Source of the DNA: an uncultured Sutterella sp.
GTDB lineage: Bacteria; Pseudomonadota; Gammaproteobacteria; Burkholderiales; Burkholderiaceae_F
Direction of reading: 5' to 3'
DNA length: 21,663 bases
NCBI GenBank assembly: GCA_900754475.1
Contig: CAAECY010000152.1
Coordinates: 1 to 21,663, forward strand
Part shown: positions 1 to 6,329 of the stretch, piece by piece
How positions within the stretch are numbered: the stretch's first letter is position 1
How the letters are laid out: the number at the start of each line of letters is the position of its first letter
The notes under the pieces: model-generated
Database searches by the model: none
What the model saw: the letters and a program-made list of their open reading frames with translations, nothing else
What the model was told of the DNA's origin: nothing
Made by a program: the position numbers and the translations under genes

Positions 1-387
1 CCATAAATATCCGAATAGGTGTTGAAATATCTATAAAAATAGATTTGTATGCTACAGGGCTAGCATCCTTATGCGTTCGCCCTGTTCCCCTCTCGCCCTG
101 ACCCTTACGCGGGAAAATCACTGGTGTTATAGTTCTCCTGACTTCAATGTCCGGTTTCGATAGAACCGGACAACATCTCGGGCCTTTCGATCCGGCCGTC
201 CGCTCAGGACGCTTTCCGGCGACTGCTCGCCCTTGCTACGGCACCATCCGTTTCCCCGCGGGATCCGCGCTTTTCCTTCCGAACGAATGCGAACCGACGC
301 ATGCGACTTCGCCGACGAAGGGCGACGCGCACGCGACGCCCGCGTCCCCGGGGACTTCAATTCACGACATTTTTCTCGGAGCCATCC
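1..387. other. non-coding region upstream of trxA with several inverted repeats
   Basis: No convincing gene is visible here. The first 50 bases are clearly AT-rich compared with the rest of the window. Perfect inverted repeats are at 29-44 (6-bp arms, AAAA loop), 49-66 (6-bp arms), 148-172 (9-bp arms, 7-base loop), 257-269 (5-bp arms) and 307-320 (5-bp arms). A possible promoter is TTGAAA at 22-27 followed after 17 bases by TTGTAT at 45-50; another weak -10-like TTATAG lies at 128-133. Either would give trxA a long leader. GACTTCAAT occurs twice (140-148 and 353-361), which may be chance. What lies to the left is outside the window. Confidence 0.6.
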
Positions 388-708
388 ATGAGCATCATTC
401 ACGTCACCGACGACAACTTCGACGCCGACATCCTCAAGTCCGACAAGCCCGTCTTCGTCGACTTCTGGGCTTCCTGGTGCGGTCCCTGCCGCATGCTCGC
501 CCCGAAGCTTGAAAAGGCCGCCGAAACCTTCGAAGGCCGCGCCGTGATCGCCAAGTACGACGTCGACGCCTCGTCCGACCGTGCCGCCGAATTCGGCGTG
601 CGCGGCATCCCGACGATCATCGCCTTCAAGAACGGCCAGGTCGTCGACCAGCGCACCGGCGCCTGCGACCAGGCGACGCTCGACGCGTTCATCGAAAAGA
701 ACCTCTGA
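388..708 (+). CDS. trxA: thioredoxin TrxA
   Basis: This is a cytoplasmic thioredoxin of 106 residues (E. coli TrxA is about 109), a dithiol reductant for proteins such as ribonucleotide reductase. The active site WCGPC is at residues 30-34, preceded by the family segment VDFWAS, and the cis-proline loop GIPT is at 73-76. The conserved FKNG turn follows at 80-83. The ATG at 388 is chosen because the thioredoxin fold starts there and a GGAG at 378-381 sits 6 bases upstream; the in-frame extension back to 301 is Arg-rich and unlike the family. A hairpin terminator follows at 726-759, so it is probably transcribed separately from rho, its usual betaproteobacterial neighbour. An extra Cys at residue 93 lies outside the active site. 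Confidence 0.97.
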   Translation: MSIIHVTDDNFDADILKSDKPVFVDFWASWCGPCRMLAPKLEKAAETFEGRAVIAKYDVDASSDRAAEFGVRGIPTIIAFKNGQVVDQRTGACDQATLDAFIEKNL

Positions 709-725
709 TCGGTTCTTCTCACACT

Positions 726-759
726 GCGGAATCCGCCGGCGGCGGGTTCCGCCTTTCTT
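726..759 (+). terminator. Rho-independent terminator of trxA
   Basis: A 12-bp stem (arms 726-737 and 741-752, one G-U wobble) with a 3-base loop is followed by CTTTCTT. It lies 18 bases after the trxA stop and separates trxA from rho. Confidence 0.8.
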
Positions 760-837
760 ATCGTCGACGCTCGGACCGGTCGGTCCATTCCCGCGCGTCA
801 ACCTCCCCGCACCACATCCTCACTTCTCCGAATGCTT

Positions 838-853
838 CCGGACGGCCGTCCGG
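838..853. promoter_or_regulatory. 16-base perfect palindrome just upstream of the rho start
   Basis: CCGGACGGCCGTCCGG is fully self-complementary and ends 18 bases before the rho ATG. A smaller dyad (GGACC/GGTCC, 773-786) lies just upstream. rho is autoregulated in other bacteria through its leader, so an operator or an mRNA structure are both possible. The function is inferred only. Confidence 0.35.
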
Positions 854-871
854 GCTTCACGTCCTTTCATC

Positions 872-2128
872 ATGCATCTCTCGGACCTCAAAGCGCTGCA
901 CGTTTCGCAACTCCTCGACATGGCGTTCGCCCTCGAGATCGACAACGCCCAGCGCATGCGCAAACAGGAACTCATGTTCGCCATCCTGAAGAAGAAGGCG
1001 AAATCCGGCGAACAGATCTTCGGCGACGGCACGCTCGAAATCCTCCCCGACGGCTTTGGCTTCCTGCGCAGCCCCGACTCGTCGTATCTCGCGAGCACGG
1101 ACGACATTTACATTTCGCCCTCGCAGATCCGTCGCTTCAACCTGCACACGGGCGACTCGATCGAAGGTGAGGTGCGTACGCCCAAGGACGGCGAGCGCTA
1201 CTTCGCGCTCGTGCGCGTCGACACGGTGAACGGCCTTCCGCCCGAAGCGCTCAAGCACCGCATCCTCTTCGAAAACCTCACGCCGATCTTCCCGAACGAG
1301 CAGCTCACGCTCGAGCGAAATCTCCGAGGCGACGAAAACTTCACGGGCCGCATCATCGACATGATGGCCCCGATCGGCAAGGGCCAGCGCGCGCTCATCG
1401 TCGCGCCTCCGAAGTCCGGCAAAACCGTGCTCCTGCAGCACATCGCCCACGCCATCACGGCCAACCATCCCGACTGCGTGCTGATGGTGCTTCTCGTCAA
1501 CGAACGCCCCGAAGAAGTGACGGAAATGCAGCGCTCGGTGAAGGGCGAAGTCGTCGCCGCCACGTTCGACGAACCCGCCGTGCGTCACGTGCAGGTGGCC
1601 GAAATGGTGATCGAAAAGGCGAAGCGCCTCGCCGAATCGAAGAAGGACGTCGTCGTGCTGCTCGACTCCATCACGCGTCTTGCACGCGCCTACAACCAGG
1701 TGATCCCCTCCTCGGGCAAGGTCCTCACGGGCGGTGTCGACGCCAACGCGCTCGAACGCCCGAAGCGCATCTTCGGCGCCGCGCGCAACCTCGAAGAAGG
1801 CGGGTCGCTCACGATCGTCGGCACGGCCCTCATCGACACGGGCTCTCGCATGGACGACGTGATCTACGAAGAATTCAAGGGTACGGGCAACAACGAAATC
1901 CACCTCGAACGGCGCCTCGCGGAAAAGCGCGTCTACCCGGCCATCAACCTCAACCGCTCGGGCACGCGTCGCGAAGAACTTCTCCTGAAGCCCGAAGTGC
2001 TCCAGAAGGTTTGGGTCCTGCGCAAGTTCCTCTACGACATGGACGAACTCGAATCGATGGAATTCCTCCTCGACAAGCTGAAGGCGACGAAGAACAACAA
2101 CGAGTTCTTCGAGCTGATGAAGCGCTGA
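872..2128 (+). CDS. rho: transcription termination factor Rho
   Basis: This is the hexameric RNA-dependent ATPase/helicase that terminates transcription. At 418 residues it is almost exactly E. coli length (419). Seen in order: N-terminal helical domain, cold-shock-type primary RNA-binding site with GFGFLR at 61-66, Walker A APPKSGKT at 178-185, catalytic ERPEE region from 211, Walker B VVVLLDS at 260-266, and the Q-loop GKVLTGG at 282-288. The ATG at 872 is chosen by alignment with the E. coli N terminus (MHLSDLK against MNLTELK); the longer open frame upstream is not Rho-like. No Shine-Dalgarno sequence is visible before it. Residue 210, Asp in E. coli, is Asn here (codon AAC), next to the catalytic Glu211. 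A bidirectional terminator follows. Confidence 0.98.
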   Translation: MHLSDLKALHVSQLLDMAFALEIDNAQRMRKQELMFAILKKKAKSGEQIFGDGTLEILPDGFGFLRSPDSSYLASTDDIYISPSQIRRFNLHTGDSIEGEVRTPKDGERYFALVRVDTVNGLPPEALKHRILFENLTPIFPNEQLTLERNLRGDENFTGRIIDMMAPIGKGQRALIVAPPKSGKTVLLQHIAHAITANHPDCVLMVLLVNERPEEVTEMQRSVKGEVVAATFDEPAVRHVQVAEMVIEKAKRLAESKKDVVVLLDSITRLARAYNQVIPSSGKVLTGGVDANALERPKRIFGAARNLEEGGSLTIVGTALIDTGSRMDDVIYEEFKGTGNNEIHLERRLAEKRVYPAINLNRSGTRREELLLKPEVLQKVWVLRKFLYDMDELESMEFLLDKLKATKNNNEFFELMKR

Positions 2129-2151
2129 GTTTCCCGCGCGATCCGAATCCG

Positions 2152-2189
2152 AAAAAAAGGGCGCCGACCGAGGTCGGGCGCCCTTTTTT
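2152..2189. terminator. bidirectional terminator between rho and nadE
   Basis: An 11-12 bp GC-rich stem (2159-2169 with 2172-2183, one bulged base) is flanked by seven A on the left and six T on the right, so it can end transcripts from both the rho side and the nadE side. Confidence 0.88.
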
Positions 2190-2259
2190 CGAGACTTTCC
2201 GAGGCGGCGAAGGCGCCCCGGATTTCCGTGGATATTCCTTAGATATTCGATACTTACGC

Positions 2260-3711
2260 TCAGAAGCCGCGGGCTCGATCCCAGTCCGCGAGCGTCACGG
2301 GCGAGAGTCGCAGGCCGCAGGGCGCTTGGAGGCGCTTGAAGGCAAAGCGCGCGGCGCGCTCGGCGAGCTCCCGCTCTTTGCGCTCCAAGGTTTCGCCCGC
2401 AAAGACCCGTTCCATCACCGCCTCGATCGTGTCGTAGGGCGGGAGGCTGTCGCTGTCCTTTTGTCCGGGGCGAAGTTCCGCCGTGGGTTCGCGCTCGATC
2501 AGCGCCTCGGGGATGCGCTCCGCGCCCGCACGGCGATTCGACTCGTAGCAAAGACGCCGCACGTCCGCCTTCCAAAGGTCGACGATCGGCGCAAAGCCCC
2601 CGGCGACGTCGCCGTAAAGCGTCCCGTAGCCCATCGCGGCTTCGGCCTTGTTCGAGCTGCAGAGCATCAGGGCGTTGCGGTGATTCGCGATCGACATGAG
2701 CCAGAGGCAGCGAAGTCGCGCCTGAATGTTCTGGTCCGTGATGTCACCCTCGGGAAGAAGCCCCACGTCGGGCTCGAACTCCTTCACGGCAAGTTCGTGC
2801 AGCGACTCGATCGAGCGTTCGTGCAATGCGATCCCGAGCCCCTTGCAAAGCGATCGGGCGAGCGTTCGGCTTTCTTCCGACGTGTAGCGCGACGCAAGAA
2901 GCACGCCGCAAACCCGGTCGGCACCGAGCGCGTCGACCGCAGCCGCCGCACAGAGCGCGCTGTCGACGCCCCCGGAAATGCCGAGAACGACGCCGCCCCG
3001 AAGGAACGAACGGGCGACGTAGCTGCGCACCGACTTCACAAGCGCGTCGTACAGGACCGCTTCGCGATCGGCGCGCAGAGACGCCGCCGGCACCGCGTCG
3101 GGCCCTTCGAGCGCTTCGCCCCGGTTCCACTCGAAGGTGGCCCGGGCGCGCTCGAAGCGCGGAAGCGCCACCGCCTTGACGCCGTCCGTAAAGAACGATT
3201 CGCCGCGGAAAATTTCCGTGCGTTCCGCGCCCCCGAGACTCATCGAGAGCACGGGACGCGCGGGCGAAGCGGGAAGCGGCAACTCGTCCCAAACCGTGTG
3301 GCGCAGGGCGGAATTCCAATAGATGTCGCCCGGCGCATCTTCCCGGAGCGCGACGCGCGTGCCGTCGGGAAGCCGAATCCCTTCGGCGGGATCGGCAAAG
3401 GTCACGCGGCCCTCGTTCAGAACGGCATGACGAACGCCTTCGGGGAAACGAACGGGAACGACGAGCATGACGGGGTTGCGCAAAAGCATCCGTGCCGCTT
3501 CGCCGAGGAGTTGCTCGGTGTAGCGGGCGCGCGCCTCGCTCATGAAAGACACCTCGCCCTCCAAAGCGAGCAAACCGCCCTCGACGGAGCCGAGCGGCGC
3601 GAAGACCACGTCGCACTCCTCGGCGACGCCGCGGGCCGTGTCGACGAGGGCCCTCAGATTTTCTTCGGGAACGCCCGTTCGGGATTCGGGCTGATGAATC
3701 GTGATGCGCAT
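2260..3711 (-). CDS. nadE: NAD+ synthetase, two-domain type with degenerate glutaminase domain
   Basis: This enzyme amidates nicotinic acid adenine dinucleotide to NAD+ with ATP. The 483 residues are shorter than the usual ~540 of glutamine-dependent NadE. The C-terminal synthetase domain is intact: SGGVDS P-loop at 246-251, DQNIQARLR at 326-334, SSNKAE with GTLYGD at 352-368, and ELRPGQKDSDSLPPYD at 412-427. The N-terminal ~215 residues resemble the nitrilase-fold glutaminase but lack its triad: the FPEL Glu is replaced (FAPL, 37-40), there is no Lys before residue 179, and the CED motif reads RED (123-125). The only Cys before 254 is C33, outside any motif. By sequence it should use free ammonia or ammonia from a partner. 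The ATG is supported by GGAGG 9 bases upstream. Confidence 0.95.
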   Translation of the reverse strand: MRITIHQPESRTGVPEENLRALVDTARGVAEECDVVFAPLGSVEGGLLALEGEVSFMSEARARYTEQLLGEAARMLLRNPVMLVVPVRFPEGVRHAVLNEGRVTFADPAEGIRLPDGTRVALREDAPGDIYWNSALRHTVWDELPLPASPARPVLSMSLGGAERTEIFRGESFFTDGVKAVALPRFERARATFEWNRGEALEGPDAVPAASLRADREAVLYDALVKSVRSYVARSFLRGGVVLGISGGVDSALCAAAAVDALGADRVCGVLLASRYTSEESRTLARSLCKGLGIALHERSIESLHELAVKEFEPDVGLLPEGDITDQNIQARLRCLWLMSIANHRNALMLCSSNKAEAAMGYGTLYGDVAGGFAPIVDLWKADVRRLCYESNRRAGAERIPEALIEREPTAELRPGQKDSDSLPPYDTIEAVMERVFAGETLERKERELAERAARFAFKRLQAPCGLRLSPVTLADWDRARGF

Positions 3712-3743
3712 CGGGGTAAACCTCCGGATTCAATCGATGGCCC

Positions 3744-3749
3744 ATTATG
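3744..3749 (-). promoter_or_regulatory. possible -10 element of nadE
   Basis: On the minus strand this reads CATAAT, one base from the sigma-70 -10 consensus, and would start the transcript about 26 bases before the nadE ATG. The -35 region is poor and overlaps the dyad at 3752-3787. Confidence 0.35.
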
Positions 3750-3751
3750 AT

Positions 3752-3787
3752 CGAAAGGCCGGCAAAGAGGACTTCGCCGGCCTTTCG
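3752..3787. terminator. 12-bp perfect inverted repeat between hemD and nadE
   Basis: The arms 3752-3763 and 3776-3787 are perfectly complementary (CGAAAGGCCGGC) around a 12-base loop. The GC core flanked by AAA/TTT is terminator-like, but the T-run is short. It lies downstream of hemD and overlaps the spacer and -35 region of a possible nadE promoter, so it could be a second hemD terminator or an operator-like dyad for nadE. Confidence 0.5.
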
Positions 3788-3806
3788 GATTCACGATTTT
3801 TTTGGG

Positions 3807-3829
3807 AAAAAGCGGGGCGCGCCCGCTTT
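3807..3829 (-). terminator. terminator of hemCD
   Basis: On the minus strand an AAAGCGGG/CCCGCTTT stem with a 5-base loop runs into five T (complement of 3807-3811), starting 8 bases after the hemD stop. Confidence 0.6.
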
Positions 3830-3837
3830 CCCGAGTC

Positions 3838-4620
3838 TCAACGCGCGTCGTCGAGACTCTCGAGGATGTGACGGCGCACCGTTTCGTCGTCCGTCGAGGT
3901 GACGACGATTTTCTTGAAGCCCGCTTCTTCGAGACGCCGCACCACGCGCGGATGAATCGTGATCGCCGTACCGCGCACGAGCCAGCTGCGCGCGCCCGTC
4001 ACGGGACGCACGGCGTGCATGAGCGCGTCGACCGCATCGGTCGAGGTGATGTAGACGACGGGCGACGGACCCACCGTCGCGAGAAGGAGCGTTCGGAGGT
4101 CCGTCGACGAAAGTTCGAGCGGCACGCGCACGTAGGCGCAGAGCGTCACGACGTCGGAGCCGATCGAGCGGAACTGCGAGGGGAGCCACTCGCGCCCCGT
4201 CTGGCCGCGCAGAAAGAGGACCCGCGAAGGAGCGCCGCGCGCCATCACGAGTTCCCACAGCGCTTCGCTGCCGGAGTGTTCGGCGTCGCCCTCGGGGTAG
4301 AGGAGCTTCACGTCGTCGCCCCAGGCGGCGCGGATGACGCGCGCCGTCCCTTCGCCCACCGTGGCGAGCGTCACGTGTTCGGGCCACTCCCGAACCCAGT
4401 GCGCGACGGCCGCAACCGACGCGGGGCTCGGAAGCACCACCATCTCGACGTCGTCGAGATTTTCAAGGCGCTTCGCGACGCGTTCGGCATCCGCCGCTCC
4501 GGGCAGATCGATCGTGAAGGCGGGCCAACGCCACACCTCGAGGCCCTCGGCCTCCAGACGGTCGGCCAACCGATCGTTGGCCGCGCCCGGACGCATGAGG
4601 ATGATCGGATGTTCGCTCAT
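3838..4620 (-). CDS. hemD: uroporphyrinogen-III synthase HemD
   Basis: This enzyme cyclises hydroxymethylbilane to uroporphyrinogen III with inversion of ring D, the branch point to heme, siroheme and cobalamin. The 260-residue protein shows the usual sparse HemD signature: N-terminal ILMRPG (7-12), PSPASV, ATVGEGTARV, GSEAL, a LFLRG(Q)TGRE stretch, AYVRV and ITSTDAVDAL, then HPRV and GF near the C terminus. HemD is poorly conserved, so position after hemC is important support. The ATG at 4620 is 14 bases after the hemC stop with a GGGG stretch as a weak ribosome-binding site. Longer open frame upstream overlaps hemC and is not HemD-like. No hemX or hemY follows. Confidence 0.93.
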   Translation of the reverse strand: MSEHPIILMRPGAANDRLADRLEAEGLEVWRWPAFTIDLPGAADAERVAKRLENLDDVEMVVLPSPASVAAVAHWVREWPEHVTLATVGEGTARVIRAAWGDDVKLLYPEGDAEHSGSEALWELVMARGAPSRVLFLRGQTGREWLPSQFRSIGSDVVTLCAYVRVPLELSSTDLRTLLLATVGPSPVVYITSTDAVDALMHAVRPVTGARSWLVRGTAITIHPRVVRRLEEAGFKKIVVTSTDDETVRRHILESLDDAR

Positions 4621-4634
4621 CAAGAACCCCGCAA

Positions 4635-5564
4635 TCAGCCGAGAACGGCCTTCAGAATGGCATCGGCCCCCTGACGGCGCAGATCTTCGACGACGCGGGC
4701 CGCAAGCGCTTCGCCCTCGGTCCAGGGACCGCGGATTTCGCTGCGAACGGCTTCGCCCGTGTGGTGGGTGCCGACGAGGGCGCGCAGCCACATTTCTTCG
4801 CCTTCGACGACGGCGTACGCGGCGAGCGGCACCTGGCAGGAGCCGCCGAGCGCGCGCGAGACGGCGCGCTCGGCCGTGCAGCAGGCGCGCGTGTGCGGGT
4901 CGTTGATGAAGGCGAGCGCTTCGTGCATCGTGCGGTTGGCTTCGCAGATTTCGATGCCGAGCGCGCCCTGACCGGGCGAAGGCAGGCTCACTTCGGCCGG
5001 GATGATCGAACGGATGCGATCGTGGAGTTCGAGTCGCTTGAGACCCGCGGAAGCCATGACGAGCGCGTCGTATTCGCCCGCGTCGAGCTTGCGAAGACGG
5101 GTGCCGACGTTGCCGCGCACCGGGAGCACCTGAAGGTGCGGATAGTTCATGCGAAGCATGAGTTCGCGACGCAGGCTCGCCGTGCCGACGCGGGCGCCCG
5201 CGGGCATTTCGTCGAGCGAAGCGTACTTGGGCGAAACGAAAGCGTCGCGCGGATCTTCGCGTTCGCTCACCGCCACGAGTTCGAACCCTTCGGGCAATTC
5301 CATCGGAACGTCTTTGAGGGAGTGAACCGCCAGGTCGGCTTCGCCCTGCTGCATCGCTACTTCGAGTTCCTTGACGAAGAGCCCCTTGCCGCCCACCTTC
5401 GAGAGCGTGCGGTCGAGAATCTGGTCGCCGCGGGTCGTCATGCCGAGGAGCTCGACCTCGGAGCCGGGGTACTTCCGGCGCAGGACGTCCTGAATGTGAA
5501 GAGCCTGCCACATGGCCAGGGGGCTTTCTCGCGTAGCGATGACGCAGCGTTCGAATTTCGACAT
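4635..5564 (-). CDS. hemC: porphobilinogen deaminase (hydroxymethylbilane synthase) HemC
   Basis: This cytoplasmic enzyme polymerises four porphobilinogens into hydroxymethylbilane. The 309 residues match family length. Seen: IATRESPLAMWQ at 9-20, the KGLFVKELE loop at 60-68, HSLKDVP with catalytic Asp85, an Arg-rich cofactor region (TASLRRE, 128-134; RGNVGTRLRKL, 150-160), SPGQGALGIE at 196-205, and the dipyrromethane-cofactor cysteine in GGSCQVPL (Cys243). It is first in a two-gene operon with hemD. The start at 5564 agrees with the family N terminus although no good ribosome-binding site is visible. A minus-strand -10-like TAAAAT at 5654-5659 lies about 90 bases upstream, back to back with the rpmE promoter. 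Confidence 0.97.
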   Translation of the reverse strand: MSKFERCVIATRESPLAMWQALHIQDVLRRKYPGSEVELLGMTTRGDQILDRTLSKVGGKGLFVKELEVAMQQGEADLAVHSLKDVPMELPEGFELVAVSEREDPRDAFVSPKYASLDEMPAGARVGTASLRRELMLRMNYPHLQVLPVRGNVGTRLRKLDAGEYDALVMASAGLKRLELHDRIRSIIPAEVSLPSPGQGALGIEICEANRTMHEALAFINDPHTRACCTAERAVSRALGGSCQVPLAAYAVVEGEEMWLRALVGTHHTGEAVRSEIRGPWTEGEALAARVVEDLRRQGADAILKAVLG

Positions 5565-5858
5565 CGATTTTGGTCCAAAAACTGAGGGGTGGATTCGGAC
5601 GCGACGCCCGAAGCGTGCGGGTGCGTCAACCGTCCGAGTTGAGGTTGGGCGGCATTTTAGCCCATCGCCTTTTCGCGATCCTTAACGTTTCGGAAGGGAA
5701 ACCCTGCGGTTTCGGTTGCAACCCGCCGTGAACTCTGAAATAATCTCCCGCTTCCCAGTTGGCACGTGGGTCGGCATGCCTGCCGTAAGACCTGTTTCGC
5801 ACAGGCCGGTTCGCAAGGCCGCCAGGGCGACCGACAAACAAACTAGGAATTTTCTCAA
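5565..5858. promoter_or_regulatory. divergent hemC / rpmE promoter region and rpmE leader
   Basis: No gene is visible. Rightward, TTGCAA (5716-5721) and AATAAT (5739-5744) spaced by 17 bases make a good sigma-70 promoter for rpmE, giving a leader of about 105 bases. That leader contains CCTGT/ACAGG and GGCATGCC dyads within 5770-5805, which may form RNA structure. Leftward, TAAAAT on the minus strand (5654-5659) is a likely hemC -10, with a weak -35. Confidence 0.6.
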
Positions 5859-6146
5859 ATGAAGCCGAATATTCATCCCGAATACCGCGAAGTCGCCTTC
5901 GTCGACCTCTCCATCAACAAGACGTTCATCATCCGTTCCGCCGTTCAGACGAAGGAAACGGTTGAGATCGACGGCGTGACCTACCCGATGTTCAAGCTCG
6001 ATACGTCGTCCGCCAGCCACCCGTTCTACACGGGCGCTCAGACGCGCATCGTCGAAGCCGGCCGCGTGGAAAAGTTCCGCGCCAAGTTCGCCGCCAAGCA
6101 GCAGGCCCTCAACGCCGCCGCCGAAGCCGCCAAGGCCGCCAAGTAA
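5859..6146 (+). CDS. rpmE2: 50S ribosomal protein L31 type B (cysteine-free)
   Basis: This is a large-subunit ribosomal protein of 95 residues. MKPNIHPEYREV at 1-12 and SHPFYTG at 53-59 identify bacterial L31. It has no cysteine at all, so it is the C-minus type that does not bind zinc, where zinc-type L31 carries a CXXC. The last ~20 residues are an Ala/Lys-rich tail. The ATG at 5859 has AGGA about 10 bases upstream and is served by the promoter at 5716-5744. In zinc-sparing schemes known from other bacteria, C-minus paralogues replace zinc-containing L31; whether a second rpmE exists in this genome cannot be seen. A terminator follows. Confidence 0.95.
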   Translation: MKPNIHPEYREVAFVDLSINKTFIIRSAVQTKETVEIDGVTYPMFKLDTSSASHPFYTGAQTRIVEAGRVEKFRAKFAAKQQALNAAAEAAKAAK

Positions 6147-6195
6147 TTCCGCGTGTTCGGAATGCCGAGAGGGGTCGAATCCGACTCCTCCCGCC

Positions 6196-6231
6196 AAGGG
6201 TAGTTTCCAAGAGGGAACTGCCCTTTTCTTT
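6196..6231 (+). terminator. terminator of rpmE2
   Basis: A 13-bp stem (6196-6208 with 6213-6225, two G-U wobbles, AAGA loop) runs into TTTTCTTT. A smaller hairpin (GAGGGGTCG/CGACTCCTC) precedes it at about 6170-6191. Confidence 0.85.
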
Positions 6232-6232
6232 G

Positions 6233-6248
6233 TTCGGGGTTCCCCGAA
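6233..6248. promoter_or_regulatory. dyad upstream of the glycosyltransferase gene
   Basis: Seven-base arms TTCGGGG and CCCCGAA are separated by two bases. A weak -10-like TAACAT lies at 6263-6268, so the dyad would cover the -35 region. Operator function is a guess. Confidence 0.25.
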
Positions 6249-6329
6249 TCGCACAAAGCGCCTAACATCAGCAGGGGTCGAACCGCAGTTCGATTCCCAC
6301 CCGCCTTCCGTCTTCGAGAGTCGATTCCC

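Noticed and set aside
301..387. Upstream in-frame start for trxA
   Set aside because: The 29 added residues are Arg-rich and absent from thioredoxins; the start at 388 has a good GGAG.
2230..2252. Direct repeat GATATTC next to the nadE stop
   Set aside because: Only 7 bases repeated twice in a short AT-rich spacer; likely chance.
857..2575. A 572-codon open frame on the minus strand opposite rho
   Set aside because: It crosses the bidirectional terminator and the nadE 3' end and lies antisense to rho; no family features.
2011..3750. A 579-codon plus-strand frame overlapping the rho end and opposite nadE
   Set aside because: It is antisense to nadE and runs through the terminator at 2152-2189.
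6274..6310. GTTCGATTCCC-like sequence resembling a tRNA T-arm
   Set aside because: The flanking bases do not form a T-stem and no acceptor, D or anticodon arms can be built.
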